From: Pseudarthrobacter naphthalenicus
Lineage (GTDB): Bacteria; Actinomycetota; Actinomycetes; Actinomycetales; Micrococcaceae
NCBI RefSeq assembly: GCF_029076445.1
Contig: NZ_JARESG010000004.1
Location: forward strand, 62,001-126,000
DNA length: 64,000 nucleotides
Direction of reading: 5' to 3'
Below, piece after piece: positions 31,226 to 39,562 of the stretch (position 1 is its first letter; every line of letters begins with the position of its first letter). A program made the position numbers and the translations under genes. The notes beneath the pieces are model-generated. The model had not been told where the DNA came from and made no database searches. It was given only the letters and a program-made list of their open reading frames with translations.

Positions 31226-31930
31226 GTGAGTTCGCTGGATTCATCTCCCCGGGCCGTAAACGGAACAGTGGCGCCCGCCGGGGAGATCGCCAAACAGATT
31301 CCGCCCGCTGCGGTGGCGAGACTGACCATCTACCTGCGCGCCCTGAACACCCTGCTGGCCGACGGCGTGGAGCGGGTGTCCTCGGAGTCCCTGGCGGAAG
31401 CGTCGGGCGTGAGTTCCTCCACCCTGCGCAAGGACCTGTCCTACGTGGGCTCCTACGGGACGCGCGGTGTGGGCTACGAAGTGCAGTATCTGAGCCGCCA
31501 TATCTCCGCTGCCCTGGGCCTCACCCACGACTGGAAAGTTGCCATAGTGGGGGCCGGCAACCTGGGCAAGGCCCTGGCCCGCTATGACGGCTTTGAATCC
31601 CGAGGCTTCGACGTGGTGGCGATTTTCGACGCCGACCAGCTCGTGGTGGGCAACGAGGTGGGCTGGCTGCGCGTGAGCGACGTCGCCGACCTGGAAACCG
31701 TGCTGCGCCGAACCGGCACCAACATGGTGGTCCTGGCGCTGCCGGCCGCGGTGGCCCAGGCGGTCTGCGACCGCGTGGTGGCAGCCGGCGTGCACAGCAT
31801 CCTCAGCTTCGCTCCCGTCATGCTGCAGGTCCCCGACGGCGTCAACCTGCGGAAGGTTGACATGGCCACTGAACTGCAGATCCTGGCCTACCACGCACAA
31901 CGGGCGCAGACCCCGGACCAGACCGCCTAG
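31226..31930 (+). CDS. rex: Redox-sensing repressor Rex
   Basis: I chose GTG 31226, behind GGAGGGGAAA, giving 234 residues. An upstream start at 31193 has no ribosome binding site. Residues 30-100 form a winged helix (R-L-T-I-Y-L-R-A-L-N-T-L-L, then S-S-S-T-L-R-K-D-L-S-Y-V-G-S-Y-G-T-R-G-V-G-Y). A Rossmann fold follows with V-G-A-G-N-L-G-K-A-L. It binds NADH/NAD+ and represses respiratory genes when NADH is high. No Rex operator was recognised by eye in the window. Confidence 0.95.
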   Translation: MSSLDSSPRAVNGTVAPAGEIAKQIPPAAVARLTIYLRALNTLLADGVERVSSESLAEASGVSSSTLRKDLSYVGSYGTRGVGYEVQYLSRHISAALGLTHDWKVAIVGAGNLGKALARYDGFESRGFDVVAIFDADQLVVGNEVGWLRVSDVADLETVLRRTGTNMVVLALPAAVAQAVCDRVVAAGVHSILSFAPVMLQVPDGVNLRKVDMATELQILAYHAQRAQTPDQTA

Positions 31931-31990
31931 CCAATGGCTTGGCGGGGTCCGCGGGGTCCACGCCCGTAAGGTGCGGGTTACTGCGTCGAC

Positions 31991-32803
31991 CTACTGTCCG
32001 TAAGGGTTGCCCGGTGTGGCGTAGGGGTTGGTGAACGGCTGCTGCTTGCGGAAGTAAGGAGCAGTGGTGGGCAGGTACAGCAGGACGATGGCCGCAATGC
32101 CTGCCAGCGTCCCCAAAGTCCCGAGGTTGGGAACCTGGAACAGGCTGAATACGGACAGGGCGGCGAAGATGGTCCCCAGGACCCTGGCCCAGTTTTTACC
32201 CTTCCGGACGAAGAAAGCTACCAACAGGTACATGGCGGCCCCCAGGATGGCGATGACCACCAGCATGCCGGCGAGAGCGCTCTTGAACTCTTCGAAGTTG
32301 AACTGAGCGCCGTTGGCGCCGCTGCTGCGCATGGCATCGTCGAAGGCCGCCCGCGTTGCCGGGTCATCGAGCATCGAGATCCCCATGAGCATGGAAATGA
32401 CGAACACCACGGCGGCAGCGATCAGGAGCCAGAAGGAGACGTTGACCAGCTGGGGAATGCCGCCGGGCCCGGTGGCCTGCGGCTTCTCCGAGGGGTACTG
32501 GGCGTAGGGGGACTGTCCGTACGGCTGCTGGCCGTAGGCCGGGGGAGCGGGCTGGCCGAACTGCGGCGGGGTCTGCCCGTACGGCGGTGCAGCGGGCGCA
32601 TTTTGTCCGTACTGCGGCGCGTTCTGGCCATACTGCGGGGCATTCTGGCCGTATTGAGGTGCGTTCTGCCCGTACTGTGGTGCGTTCTGGCCATACTGCG
32701 GAGCGTTGTCCGGCTGCGGGCTGTTCTCGCCATAGCGGGGTGCGGGCGGCTGATTGCCGGGCTCAGGCTCGTTCGGGACGGGAGGCGGGACTGGCGTGCT
32801 CAT
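31991..32803 (-). CDS. Proline/glutamine-rich membrane protein with heptad repeat
   Basis: The 270-residue product has an N-terminal 110-residue low-complexity part (Pro, Gln, Tyr, Gly, Asn) including five tandem N-A-P-Q-Y-G-Q repeats (residues 33-67), followed by four hydrophobic helices (about residues 124-144, 172-198, 206-224 and 228-246). The layout resembles the actinobacterial 'Pro/Gln-rich + four-helix' membrane proteins (DUF4064-like); the exact family is unclear. It is paralogous to the gene at 32976-33617. Confidence 0.7.
   Translation of the reverse strand: MSTPVPPPVPNEPEPGNQPPAPRYGENSPQPDNAPQYGQNAPQYGQNAPQYGQNAPQYGQNAPQYGQNAPAAPPYGQTPPQFGQPAPPAYGQQPYGQSPYAQYPSEKPQATGPGGIPQLVNVSFWLLIAAAVVFVISMLMGISMLDDPATRAAFDDAMRSSGANGAQFNFEEFKSALAGMLVVIAILGAAMYLLVAFFVRKGKNWARVLGTIFAALSVFSLFQVPNLGTLGTLAGIAAIVLLYLPTTAPYFRKQQPFTNPYATPGNPYGQ
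32603..32707 (-). repeat. Five 21-base tandem repeats in the proline-rich gene
   Basis: The DNA encoding N-A-P-Q-Y-G-Q is repeated five times in register (5 x 21 = 105 bases), with a few synonymous changes between copies. Such arrays expand and shrink by slippage, so the number of copies may vary between strains. Confidence 0.85.
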
Positions 32804-32975
32804 GAGCGGTCCTTTGCAGGTTGGAAGTCAGTTCGGCTGCTGGGTGCAGTCCACTGGCCCTGCCCCCAGTACGGCTTACTTCAACCGTACCCTCCGGCCG
32901 GGTGGCGGCGGGTCATTCCAAAGAGGTATTCCAGCCAGGCGGGAAGCCGGCGGGCGCGGTGCCTGCAACGGACGG

Positions 32976-33617
32976 CTACGCGCGGCCCCTGACGGCGGTG
33001 AACCAGGCCTGCGAATTGGGAAGCCACATCAGGACCGTCGCCGCGGCACTGATCAGGAACCCAAGCCAGTTGTTGCCTATGCCGCCGCCCACGCTGCCGC
33101 CGATCAGCGCCAGGACCAGGGAGACGGCGGCCACGATGGTCAGCGCCAGGCGGGCCCACTCCTTGCCGTCCTTCATCTTCAGGGCGAGGACAATCTGAGC
33201 CGCGGCCAGGGCGAGTGCCACCAGGACCAGCAGGAGTAGCAGGGCGGCCAGTCCCGGGGCGACGGTGAACAGGGCCAGGGTGGCAAGCAGCCCGAAGAAG
33301 CTACCGAGGACGCCGAGCATGCCGCCGACGAGCCAGATCCAGTAGGAGACCTTGAGTTCGAGGGGGAGTCCGGCCACGGTGAACATGCCGGCAAGACCGC
33401 CTCTGGGCATAACCTCGTTGAAGCTCCGCGGCGCGTCGGCGGGCCTTTGGAACGGGAATCCGGCCGGCTTTTGGTGGCCCTGCCGGTCCGGCGCGGGCTG
33501 CTGCCCCTGCGGGCGAGGGAAACGTTGCGGCGGTTCGTAGCCCGCGGGAGGAACGTTGCCGGCAGGTGGCTGGGCGCCGGGCTCCCGGGGCTGCGGTACG
33601 TCACTGGGGTTGCTCAT
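32976..33617 (-). CDS. Proline-rich four-helix membrane protein, paralogue
   Basis: The 213-residue product starts at ATG 33617. It has a Pro/Gln-rich N-terminal segment (residues 1-75) without the heptad repeat, then four hydrophobic helices (about residues 93-112, 117-141, 153-172 and 178-196). Its helical pattern and the W-A-R-L/V motif after the second helix match the gene at 31991-32803, so the two are paralogues that arose by duplication. Function unknown; they may form a membrane complex. Confidence 0.7.
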   Translation of the reverse strand: MSNPSDVPQPREPGAQPPAGNVPPAGYEPPQRFPRPQGQQPAPDRQGHQKPAGFPFQRPADAPRSFNEVMPRGGLAGMFTVAGLPLELKVSYWIWLVGGMLGVLGSFFGLLATLALFTVAPGLAALLLLLVLVALALAAAQIVLALKMKDGKEWARLALTIVAAVSLVLALIGGSVGGGIGNNWLGFLISAAATVLMWLPNSQAWFTAVRGRA

Positions 33618-33693
33618 AGGCCTCACTCTAGACGGCATATTGCTGCTGGCACCGGGATTCGGGGCGAACCAGCGCGGAACGGAGGGTTAAAGC

Positions 33694-33740
33694 ACTGCGC
33701 CCGGCCGCGGCTCCAGAGGGAGCCTGCGGCCGGGCGCAGT
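33694..33740. terminator. Intrinsic-like terminator after yceI
   Basis: The arms 33694-33714 and 33720-33740 (ACTGCGCCCGGCCGC with its complement, plus GGCTCC/GGAGCC) form a long GC-rich hairpin with a loop of about five bases. It follows the yceI gene on the minus strand, whose transcript would continue into a short T-stretch. Confidence 0.65.
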
Positions 33741-33750
33741 TTGAAAAGAA

Positions 33751-34299
33751 TTATGCTGCGGGGGCGATGAATGCCAGCTCAAGGTTGACGGCAACCTTGT
33801 CGCTGACCAGGACGCCGCCGGCGTCGAGGATGGCGTTCCAGGTCAGGCCGAAGTCCTTGCGGCTGATGGTGGTTTCGGCGGATACGCCGGCGCGGGTCAT
33901 GCCGAACGGGTCAACAGCCACGCCGTTGAACTCTGTCTCCAGGGTGACCGGACGGGTGACGCCCTTGATGGTGAGGTCACCGGTCAGCTCGTAGCTGTCG
34001 CCGGCGGCCACGAGGCCGTTGGAGACGAAGGAGATTTCCGGGAACTTCTCGACGTCGAAGAAGTCTTCGCCGCGGACGTGGCCGTCGCGGTTGGCGTCAC
34101 CGGAGTCGAAGCTGGCGGTCTGAATGGTGGCGCTGATTTTGGAATCGGCCACGTTATCGGCAAGCTCCAAGGTTGCTGTTGCATCCTTGAACTGGCCCCG
34201 GACCTTGCTGATGCCTGCGTGGCGAACGGTGAAGCCGATTTCGCTGTGTGAGGGGTCGAGGGTCCAGGTGCCGGTGGTGACGTCTGCGGGAAGAGCCAT
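33751..34299 (-). CDS. yceI: YceI-family protein
   Basis: The ATG at 34299 follows AAGGAGAAATACC, a good ribosome binding site. The 182-residue product matches the YceI lipocalin-like beta-barrel: T-W-T-L-D-P-S-H-S-E-I-G-F-T-V-R-H at the N-terminus, V-R-G-E-D-F-F-D-V-E-K-F-P near residue 80, and L-T-I-K-G-V-T-R-P-V-T in the middle. YceI proteins bind isoprenoid-like lipids. There is no signal peptide, so a cytoplasmic form is predicted. Confidence 0.9.
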   Translation of the reverse strand: MALPADVTTGTWTLDPSHSEIGFTVRHAGISKVRGQFKDATATLELADNVADSKISATIQTASFDSGDANRDGHVRGEDFFDVEKFPEISFVSNGLVAAGDSYELTGDLTIKGVTRPVTLETEFNGVAVDPFGMTRAGVSAETTISRKDFGLTWNAILDAGGVLVSDKVAVNLELAFIAPAA

Positions 34300-34348
34300 G
34301 GTATTTCTCCTTGAAATTGTCGGGTGGTAGTTCCGGATAGGCTGATCA

Positions 34349-34362
34349 GTTGAAGTCTCAAC
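34349..34362. promoter_or_regulatory. Possible MarR-type operator before yceI
   Basis: The perfect dyad GTTGA-AGTC-TCAAC (34349-34362) lies about 50 bases upstream of the yceI start. TTGA...TCAA dyads are known MarR-family binding sites, and yceI genes are often next to marR genes in this group. No marR gene is within the window, so this is an inference from the motif alone. Confidence 0.4.
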
Positions 34363-34494
34363 TATCCGCTGCATCTACTATAAGCATGCATTTGCATGTT
34401 TTGTTCCATGTTAAGGAACTTTTTTCCCAGAGTTTCAGTTCTACGAAATGTAGAAGATTTCGGATCGCACGCCATCTTTGAGAAACTGGTACAC

Positions 34495-35175
34495 ATGCCC
34501 CAAGCCACTGTCCATCTGCTCCGCCACGGCGAGGTCCATAATCCCGACGGCGTTCTGTACGGACGGCTGCCCGAATTCCACCTCTCCGAGCTGGGCCGGG
34601 AGATGGCGCAGGTTCTCGCCGCGTACTTCGCCGACCGCGCCGCGCAGGGTGCCCGTTTTGTCTACCTTGCGTCCTCGCCGCTGGTCAGGGCCCAGGAAAC
34701 CGCGGCCCCCGCCGCAGAGGCCCTGCAGCTTCAGATCCATACTGACGAGCGCATCATCGAAGCGGAAAACTACTTTCAGGGCATGAAGGTCACCAAGGCC
34801 GAGCTCAAAAGGCCAAGGCACTGGCCGCACCTGATCAACCCGCTCCGGCCGTCCTGGGGCGAGCCGTACAAGGAGCAGGCCGCGCGTGTCCGCGCCGCCG
34901 TTCAGGACGCCCGGCTCCGGGCGATCGAACTGGCCGCGGGCGACTACGGAACAAACGGCCCCGAGGCCATCATGGTCAGCCACCAGCTCCCCATCTGGGC
35001 CACCCGCCTCAGTGCCGAGGGCCGTCCGCTCTGGCATGACCCCCGCAAACGTGAGTGCACGCTGACGTCCATCACCTCCCTGGTGTTCGACGACGCCGGC
35101 GCCCTCCTGCGCGTCGAATACAGTGAGCCCGCTGCCGCCCTTCTCCCCGGTGCTGCCACCACCCCGGGGGCATAA
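34495..35175 (+). CDS. Histidine phosphatase (phosphoglycerate mutase-like)
   Basis: The ATG at 34495 gives a 226-residue product with the R-H-G motif in L-L-R-H-G-E-V (catalytic His near residue 9) and the second catalytic region near I-M-V-S-H-Q-L-P. It resembles the gene (Rv0525-type) that starts the cytochrome c biogenesis operon in mycobacteria. The next gene begins two bases after its stop. Substrate unknown. Confidence 0.85.
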   Translation: MPQATVHLLRHGEVHNPDGVLYGRLPEFHLSELGREMAQVLAAYFADRAAQGARFVYLASSPLVRAQETAAPAAEALQLQIHTDERIIEAENYFQGMKVTKAELKRPRHWPHLINPLRPSWGEPYKEQAARVRAAVQDARLRAIELAAGDYGTNGPEAIMVSHQLPIWATRLSAEGRPLWHDPRKRECTLTSITSLVFDDAGALLRVEYSEPAAALLPGAATTPGA

Positions 35176-35176
35176 G

Positions 35177-35791
35177 ATGACGTCCAACCCGCGCCCGGCA
35201 TCCCGCCGCGCCGTCCTGGCCGCGGGCGGTGCCGTCCTGACCGCACTCACCCTGGGGCTCTCCGCCTGCGCACAGGAGGATGCCCTCGCCAAGCAGGCGA
35301 AAGCCGGCGACAACAAGAACTACATCGCCGGCGATGGCTCCGTGACGGAATTTGCGGCGGCCGACCGCAAGTCGGCCATCGCCGTCAACGGCACCCTTTT
35401 CAACGGCACCACCGTCACGCCCCAGGATTTCCAGGGCAAGGTGACGGTCCTGAACTTCTGGTTCGCCGCCTGCGCGCCCTGCCGGGTGGAAGCGCCCATC
35501 CTGGAAGAGCTGCACCAGGAGTTCAAGGACCAGGGCGTGCAGTTCTTCGGCGTCAACCTCCGCGATGAAAAAGCCACCGCCGAGGCTTTCGACAAGACCT
35601 TCAACCTGACCTACCCCAGCTTCGACGACAAAGACGGCGGCGTGCTCCTGGCCGTCTCCGGGATTGTCCCGCCGGGCGCCGTCCCCACCACCCTGGTCCT
35701 GGACAAGCAGGGCCGGGTGGCCTCGCGTGTGCTGGGCGAAATCCAGAAGGGCACCCTCAAAGCCCTCATCACCGCCGCCGTGGCAGAGTAG
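35177..35791 (+). CDS. ResA-like thioredoxin lipoprotein for cytochrome c biogenesis
   Basis: The 204-residue product has a type II signal peptide with lipobox L-S-A-C (cysteine near residue 32) and a thioredoxin domain with W-F-A-A-C-A-P-C-R (CxPC). It reduces apocytochrome haem-binding cysteines on the outer face of the membrane. It starts one base after the histidine-phosphatase stop and leads into CcdA, as in System II operons. Confidence 0.9.
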   Translation: MTSNPRPASRRAVLAAGGAVLTALTLGLSACAQEDALAKQAKAGDNKNYIAGDGSVTEFAAADRKSAIAVNGTLFNGTTVTPQDFQGKVTVLNFWFAACAPCRVEAPILEELHQEFKDQGVQFFGVNLRDEKATAEAFDKTFNLTYPSFDDKDGGVLLAVSGIVPPGAVPTTLVLDKQGRVASRVLGEIQKGTLKALITAAVAE

Positions 35792-35806
35792 CGGCGGCCC
35801 CGTACC

Positions 35807-36562
35807 GTGAACAGCCCCTTTGCCGAAACCATCCTGAACGGCTCCCTCCTGCTTGCCATCCCGGTCGCCCTGCTCGCCGGACTGGTGTCCTTCCTGTCCC
35901 CGTGCGTGCTGCCCCTGGTCCCCGGCTACCTCGGCTACGTGACCGGCCTGAGCGGAGTGGACCTGCAGAAGCAGAAACGCGGCCGGATGTTCGCCGGCAT
36001 CGGGTTGTTTGTCTTGGGATTCTCGGTCATTTTTGTGCTGCTGGGCGGCGCCTTCGGCCAGCTCGGCACGCTCATCACCGGATCGCAGAACGCCTGGATC
36101 ACCCAGCTCCTGGGCGTCCTGGTGATCATCATGGGCGTGGTGTTCATGGGCGGCCTGGGCTGGCTGCAGCGGGACGCCAAGATTCACGCGAAACCGCCGG
36201 CCGGCCTGTGGGGGGCGCCCCTGCTGGGCCTCACCTTCGGCTTGGGCTGGGCCCCGTGCATCGGCCCCACCTACTCCGCCGTCCAGCTGCTGAGCCTCTC
36301 CGGCGGCTCATCCGCCGCAAAGGGCGCCTTCCTGGCGTTCGTCTACAGCCTGGGCCTGGGCATCCCCTTCCTCCTGATCGCCCTGGCGGTCCGGCGGGGC
36401 ATGGGCGTGATGTCCTTTTTCCGCCGGCACCGCGTGGCCATCCAGCGGATCGGCGGCGGCATCCTGGTGGTGCTTGGCCTGCTGATGGCCAGCGGCGTCT
36501 GGGGCACCTGGGTCACCGAACTGCAGTACTGGTTCCAAACTGATGTGAAGTTGCCGATCTGA
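35807..36562 (+). CDS. ccdA: Thiol-disulphide transporter CcdA
   Basis: The 251-residue membrane protein has six helices and the paired motifs S-P-C-V-L-P-L-V-P-G-Y and G-W-A-P-C-I-G-P-T, whose cysteines pass electrons across the membrane to the ResA-like partner. GTG start. It ends in a TGATG junction with resB, so the two are translationally coupled. Confidence 0.94.
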   Translation: MNSPFAETILNGSLLLAIPVALLAGLVSFLSPCVLPLVPGYLGYVTGLSGVDLQKQKRGRMFAGIGLFVLGFSVIFVLLGGAFGQLGTLITGSQNAWITQLLGVLVIIMGVVFMGGLGWLQRDAKIHAKPPAGLWGAPLLGLTFGLGWAPCIGPTYSAVQLLSLSGGSSAAKGAFLAFVYSLGLGIPFLLIALAVRRGMGVMSFFRRHRVAIQRIGGGILVVLGLLMASGVWGTWVTELQYWFQTDVKLPI

Positions 36563-38286
36563 TGAGCGAGCGCGTGAAAGCAAAAACAAAATCCCCGGCC
36601 CCCGTAGCCGCTGCCAAGGCAAATACGGCCCTCCCCGTCCTGGGACCCCTGGGGATGCTCCGTTGGGCCTGGACCCAGCTGACCAGCATGCGCACAGCGC
36701 TCTTCCTCCTGCTCCTGCTGGCGGTTGCCGCCGTGCCGGGCTCGCTGTTCCCGCAGCGCCCGGCCAACCCGTTCGTGGTGACGCAGTACATCAAGGACAA
36801 CGGGGACTACGGAAAACTGCTGGACACCCTGCAGCTCTTCGACGTTTACTCCTCGGCGTGGTTCTCGGCCATCTACATCCTTCTCTTCATCTCGCTGATC
36901 GGTTGTGTGGTGCCGCGCGCCATCGCCCACTACAGGGCCATGCGCTCCCAGCCGCCGCGGACCCCCAAAAGGCTCTCGCGCCTCCCCGAGTACGGCACCC
37001 TGGTGGTGCCCGCCGACGCCGGCCTCCCGGCGTCGGACGCCATCCACAGTGCCGCGGGGCTGCTCCGGAAGCGCGGCTACCGCGTTGAGGTCAGGGACGA
37101 CGACGGCGCGCGGCCGTCTTTGGGTGCCGAGCGCGGCTTCGCCAAGGAGGTGGGGAACCTGGTGTTCCACACCTCGCTGATCGGCGTCCTGGTGTCCGTG
37201 GCCGTCGGCGGCCTGTTCGGTTACAGCGGCCAGCGCATCCTGGTCGAGGGCGATACGTTCGTGAACACCCTGGTGGGCTATGACCAGTTCACCCCCGGCA
37301 CCAACTTCCAGTCCAGCCAGTTGCAGCCCTACTCCATCCAGCTGGACAAATTCGATGTCACGTTCGACCGCGAATCCCCGGGCAAGTTCGGCCAGCCCAT
37401 CGACTTCAACGCGCAGGTGACCACCAAGGAAAACCCTGACGCACCCGCCAAGCAGGAGGTCCTCAAAGTCAACGACCCCGTCACCCTGGGCGGCACCAGC
37501 ATCTACCTCACCGGCAACGGCTACGCCCCCGTGGTGACCATCCGCGACGGCGCCGGCAATGTGGCCATGCAGGGCCCCGTGGTGGCCAAGCTCCAGGGCG
37601 AGAATTACTACTCGTCCGTGGTCATCAAGGTCCCCGACGCCCGTCCGGACCAGCTGGGCTTTGTGGGCTTCTTCCTGCCCACGGCGTTTGTCACCGACGC
37701 AGGCGTTTCGTTCAGCGGCGATCCGGACCTGTTCAACCCCCAGCTGACCCTGAACTCCTACTACGGGGACCTTGGCCTTGACAACGGTGCACCCCAGAAC
37801 GTCTTCGAACTGGACGTCAAGGGCCTGACCCCGCTGAATAACCGGACCCTGGCGGCCGGCGGCATCACCCTGGCGCCGGGCAGCACCCACACCCTGCCGG
37901 ACGGCAAGGGCAGTATCACTTTCGACGGCGTGAAGCGGTACGTCGGGGTGGACATCCACCACAACCCCGGCCAGGTCGCCGCCCTGATCTTCGCCCTGCT
38001 CGCCGTGGGAGGACTGATCGTCTCGCTCTACGTCAACCGCCGCCGTGTCTGGATCCGCACCGGGACCCACGAGGACGGCCGGACCATGGTGGAATACGGG
38101 CTCCTGGCGCGCGGCGAGGATCACCGGCTGGCCGCCGAGGCGCAGTCCATCCGCAAGCTCCTCTCCGAAGAGTGGCAACTCGAAGTTTCCGAACCCACCC
38201 AGCAAATTCCCAGCCGCCAGGGCGATAATGGCGCAGACTCCGTCACCACTCCCACCGGCTCCGCCGGACCCACAAAGGACCAGTAA
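36562..38286 (+). CDS. resB: Cytochrome c biogenesis protein ResB
   Basis: The 574-residue product has the ResB layout: a membrane helix near residues 45-65, a second (F-S-A-I-Y-I-L-L-F-I-S-L-I-G-C-V-V-P) near 97-118, a third near 197, a large extracellular domain, and a last helix near 470. The N-terminal Lys/Ala-rich tail is usual. It partners CcsB to bind and attach haem to apocytochromes c. It overlaps ccsB by one base (TAATG). Confidence 0.92.
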   Translation: MSERVKAKTKSPAPVAAAKANTALPVLGPLGMLRWAWTQLTSMRTALFLLLLLAVAAVPGSLFPQRPANPFVVTQYIKDNGDYGKLLDTLQLFDVYSSAWFSAIYILLFISLIGCVVPRAIAHYRAMRSQPPRTPKRLSRLPEYGTLVVPADAGLPASDAIHSAAGLLRKRGYRVEVRDDDGARPSLGAERGFAKEVGNLVFHTSLIGVLVSVAVGGLFGYSGQRILVEGDTFVNTLVGYDQFTPGTNFQSSQLQPYSIQLDKFDVTFDRESPGKFGQPIDFNAQVTTKENPDAPAKQEVLKVNDPVTLGGTSIYLTGNGYAPVVTIRDGAGNVAMQGPVVAKLQGENYYSSVVIKVPDARPDQLGFVGFFLPTAFVTDAGVSFSGDPDLFNPQLTLNSYYGDLGLDNGAPQNVFELDVKGLTPLNNRTLAAGGITLAPGSTHTLPDGKGSITFDGVKRYVGVDIHHNPGQVAALIFALLAVGGLIVSLYVNRRRVWIRTGTHEDGRTMVEYGLLARGEDHRLAAEAQSIRKLLSEEWQLEVSEPTQQIPSRQGDNGADSVTTPTGSAGPTKDQ

Positions 38287-39407
38287 TGCCTTTCGTCATT
38301 AACGAAACCATGGGCGCATACAGCGAACTGCTGATGCTGCTCGCCGCCGGCACCTACACCGTGGCCTTCATCGCCTTCGCCTGGGACCTGGCGAAAAGCA
38401 GCAAGGCGTTGCGCGCCATCGACCTCAAGGCAGCGGACGCTGCAGGGGCTGTTGACGAGGCCAAGGTCCCGGTGGCTGCCGGAGCAGGCGCTTCGCTTCA
38501 CGCCGGCGCTTCAGCGAACAGGGTGGATTCGCACCTGGCCGGGCCGGCGGGGAGGGCTGAACGACCGTCGTCGTCCGCCGCCAAGCAGGCCGGTGCAGGG
38601 TCCCCGGCGGGACAAACGGCCGACGCCGACATGCGCTACGCAGCCGAACGCCGCGTCCCGGCGCGGGTTGCGGTGGCCCTGACCGTGTTGGGTGTCCTGA
38701 TCCACGGCGCCGGCGTCGTGACGCGTGCGCTCGGTGCCGGCCGCGTGCCGTGGGGCAACATGTACGAATTCCTCACCACGGGCGCCTTTGTGGCGGTAGC
38801 CGTGTTCCTGCTGGTGCTGATCCGCCGTGACCTCCGGTTCCTGGGCACGTTTGTTGTTGGCCTGGCCATCGTCATGCTGGTGGCCGCCTCCGTCGCGTAC
38901 TGGACCCCGGTGGGCCACCTGGTGCCGGCCCTGCAAAGCTACTGGCTCATCATCCACGTCTCCATCGCCGTGATGTCCTCGGCGCTCTTTACCCTGACCT
39001 TTGCCATGTCCGCGCTGCAGCTTGTTCAGTCCCACCGGCAAAAGACCATTGCCGCCGGCGGCGCCGACAAGCTTGGCTTCATGCGCCTGGTGCCTTCCGC
39101 CCTGAGCCTGGAAAACCTCTCCTACCGGATCAATGCGATCGCCTTCATCGGCTGGACCTTCACCCTGATGTTCGGCGCCATCTGGGCTGAAAAGGCCTGG
39201 GGCCGGTTCTGGGGCTGGGACACCAAGGAAGTCTGGACCTTCGTGATCTGGGTGGTCTACGCCGGCTACCTCCACGCCCGTGCCACCCGCGGCTGGACAG
39301 GCACCCGGGCCGCCTGGCTGTCGATCGTCGGATACCTCTGCGTGGTCTTTAACTTCACGATTGTTAATCAGTTCTTCAACGGCCTGCATTCCTACTCGGG
39401 CCTCTGA
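38286..39407 (+). CDS. ccsB: Cytochrome c biogenesis protein CcsB
   Basis: The 373-residue product has about eight helices. It carries the haem-handling tryptophan-rich motif W-G-R-F-W-G-W-D-T-K-E-V-W (near residue 305) and conserved histidines flanking it, for example S-Y-W-L-I-I-H-V-S and Y-L-H-A-R. An Ala/Gly/Lys-rich low-complexity insert follows the first helix. It forms the System II haem-ligation complex with ResB. Confidence 0.92.
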   Translation: MPFVINETMGAYSELLMLLAAGTYTVAFIAFAWDLAKSSKALRAIDLKAADAAGAVDEAKVPVAAGAGASLHAGASANRVDSHLAGPAGRAERPSSSAAKQAGAGSPAGQTADADMRYAAERRVPARVAVALTVLGVLIHGAGVVTRALGAGRVPWGNMYEFLTTGAFVAVAVFLLVLIRRDLRFLGTFVVGLAIVMLVAASVAYWTPVGHLVPALQSYWLIIHVSIAVMSSALFTLTFAMSALQLVQSHRQKTIAAGGADKLGFMRLVPSALSLENLSYRINAIAFIGWTFTLMFGAIWAEKAWGRFWGWDTKEVWTFVIWVVYAGYLHARATRGWTGTRAAWLSIVGYLCVVFNFTIVNQFFNGLHSYSGL

Positions 39408-39562
39408 GCAGGGGTTTCATTCGGGTCCTTCCGAGCGCCGGCATGATACACCTCGCGATGTCCTAACGAGGCTGTCGCCCGGCAAGCGGTGATGCTACCT
39501 TGGTTGAAGCTCGTCCGTGATGAAGCTCGCGGATCGGCCAGCTGCATTGTTCTGAGGTACCC

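Noticed and set aside
36343..38205. A 620-residue minus-strand frame opposite resB
   Set aside because: It is antisense to ResB and CcdA, whose motifs and coupled starts are clear on the plus strand.
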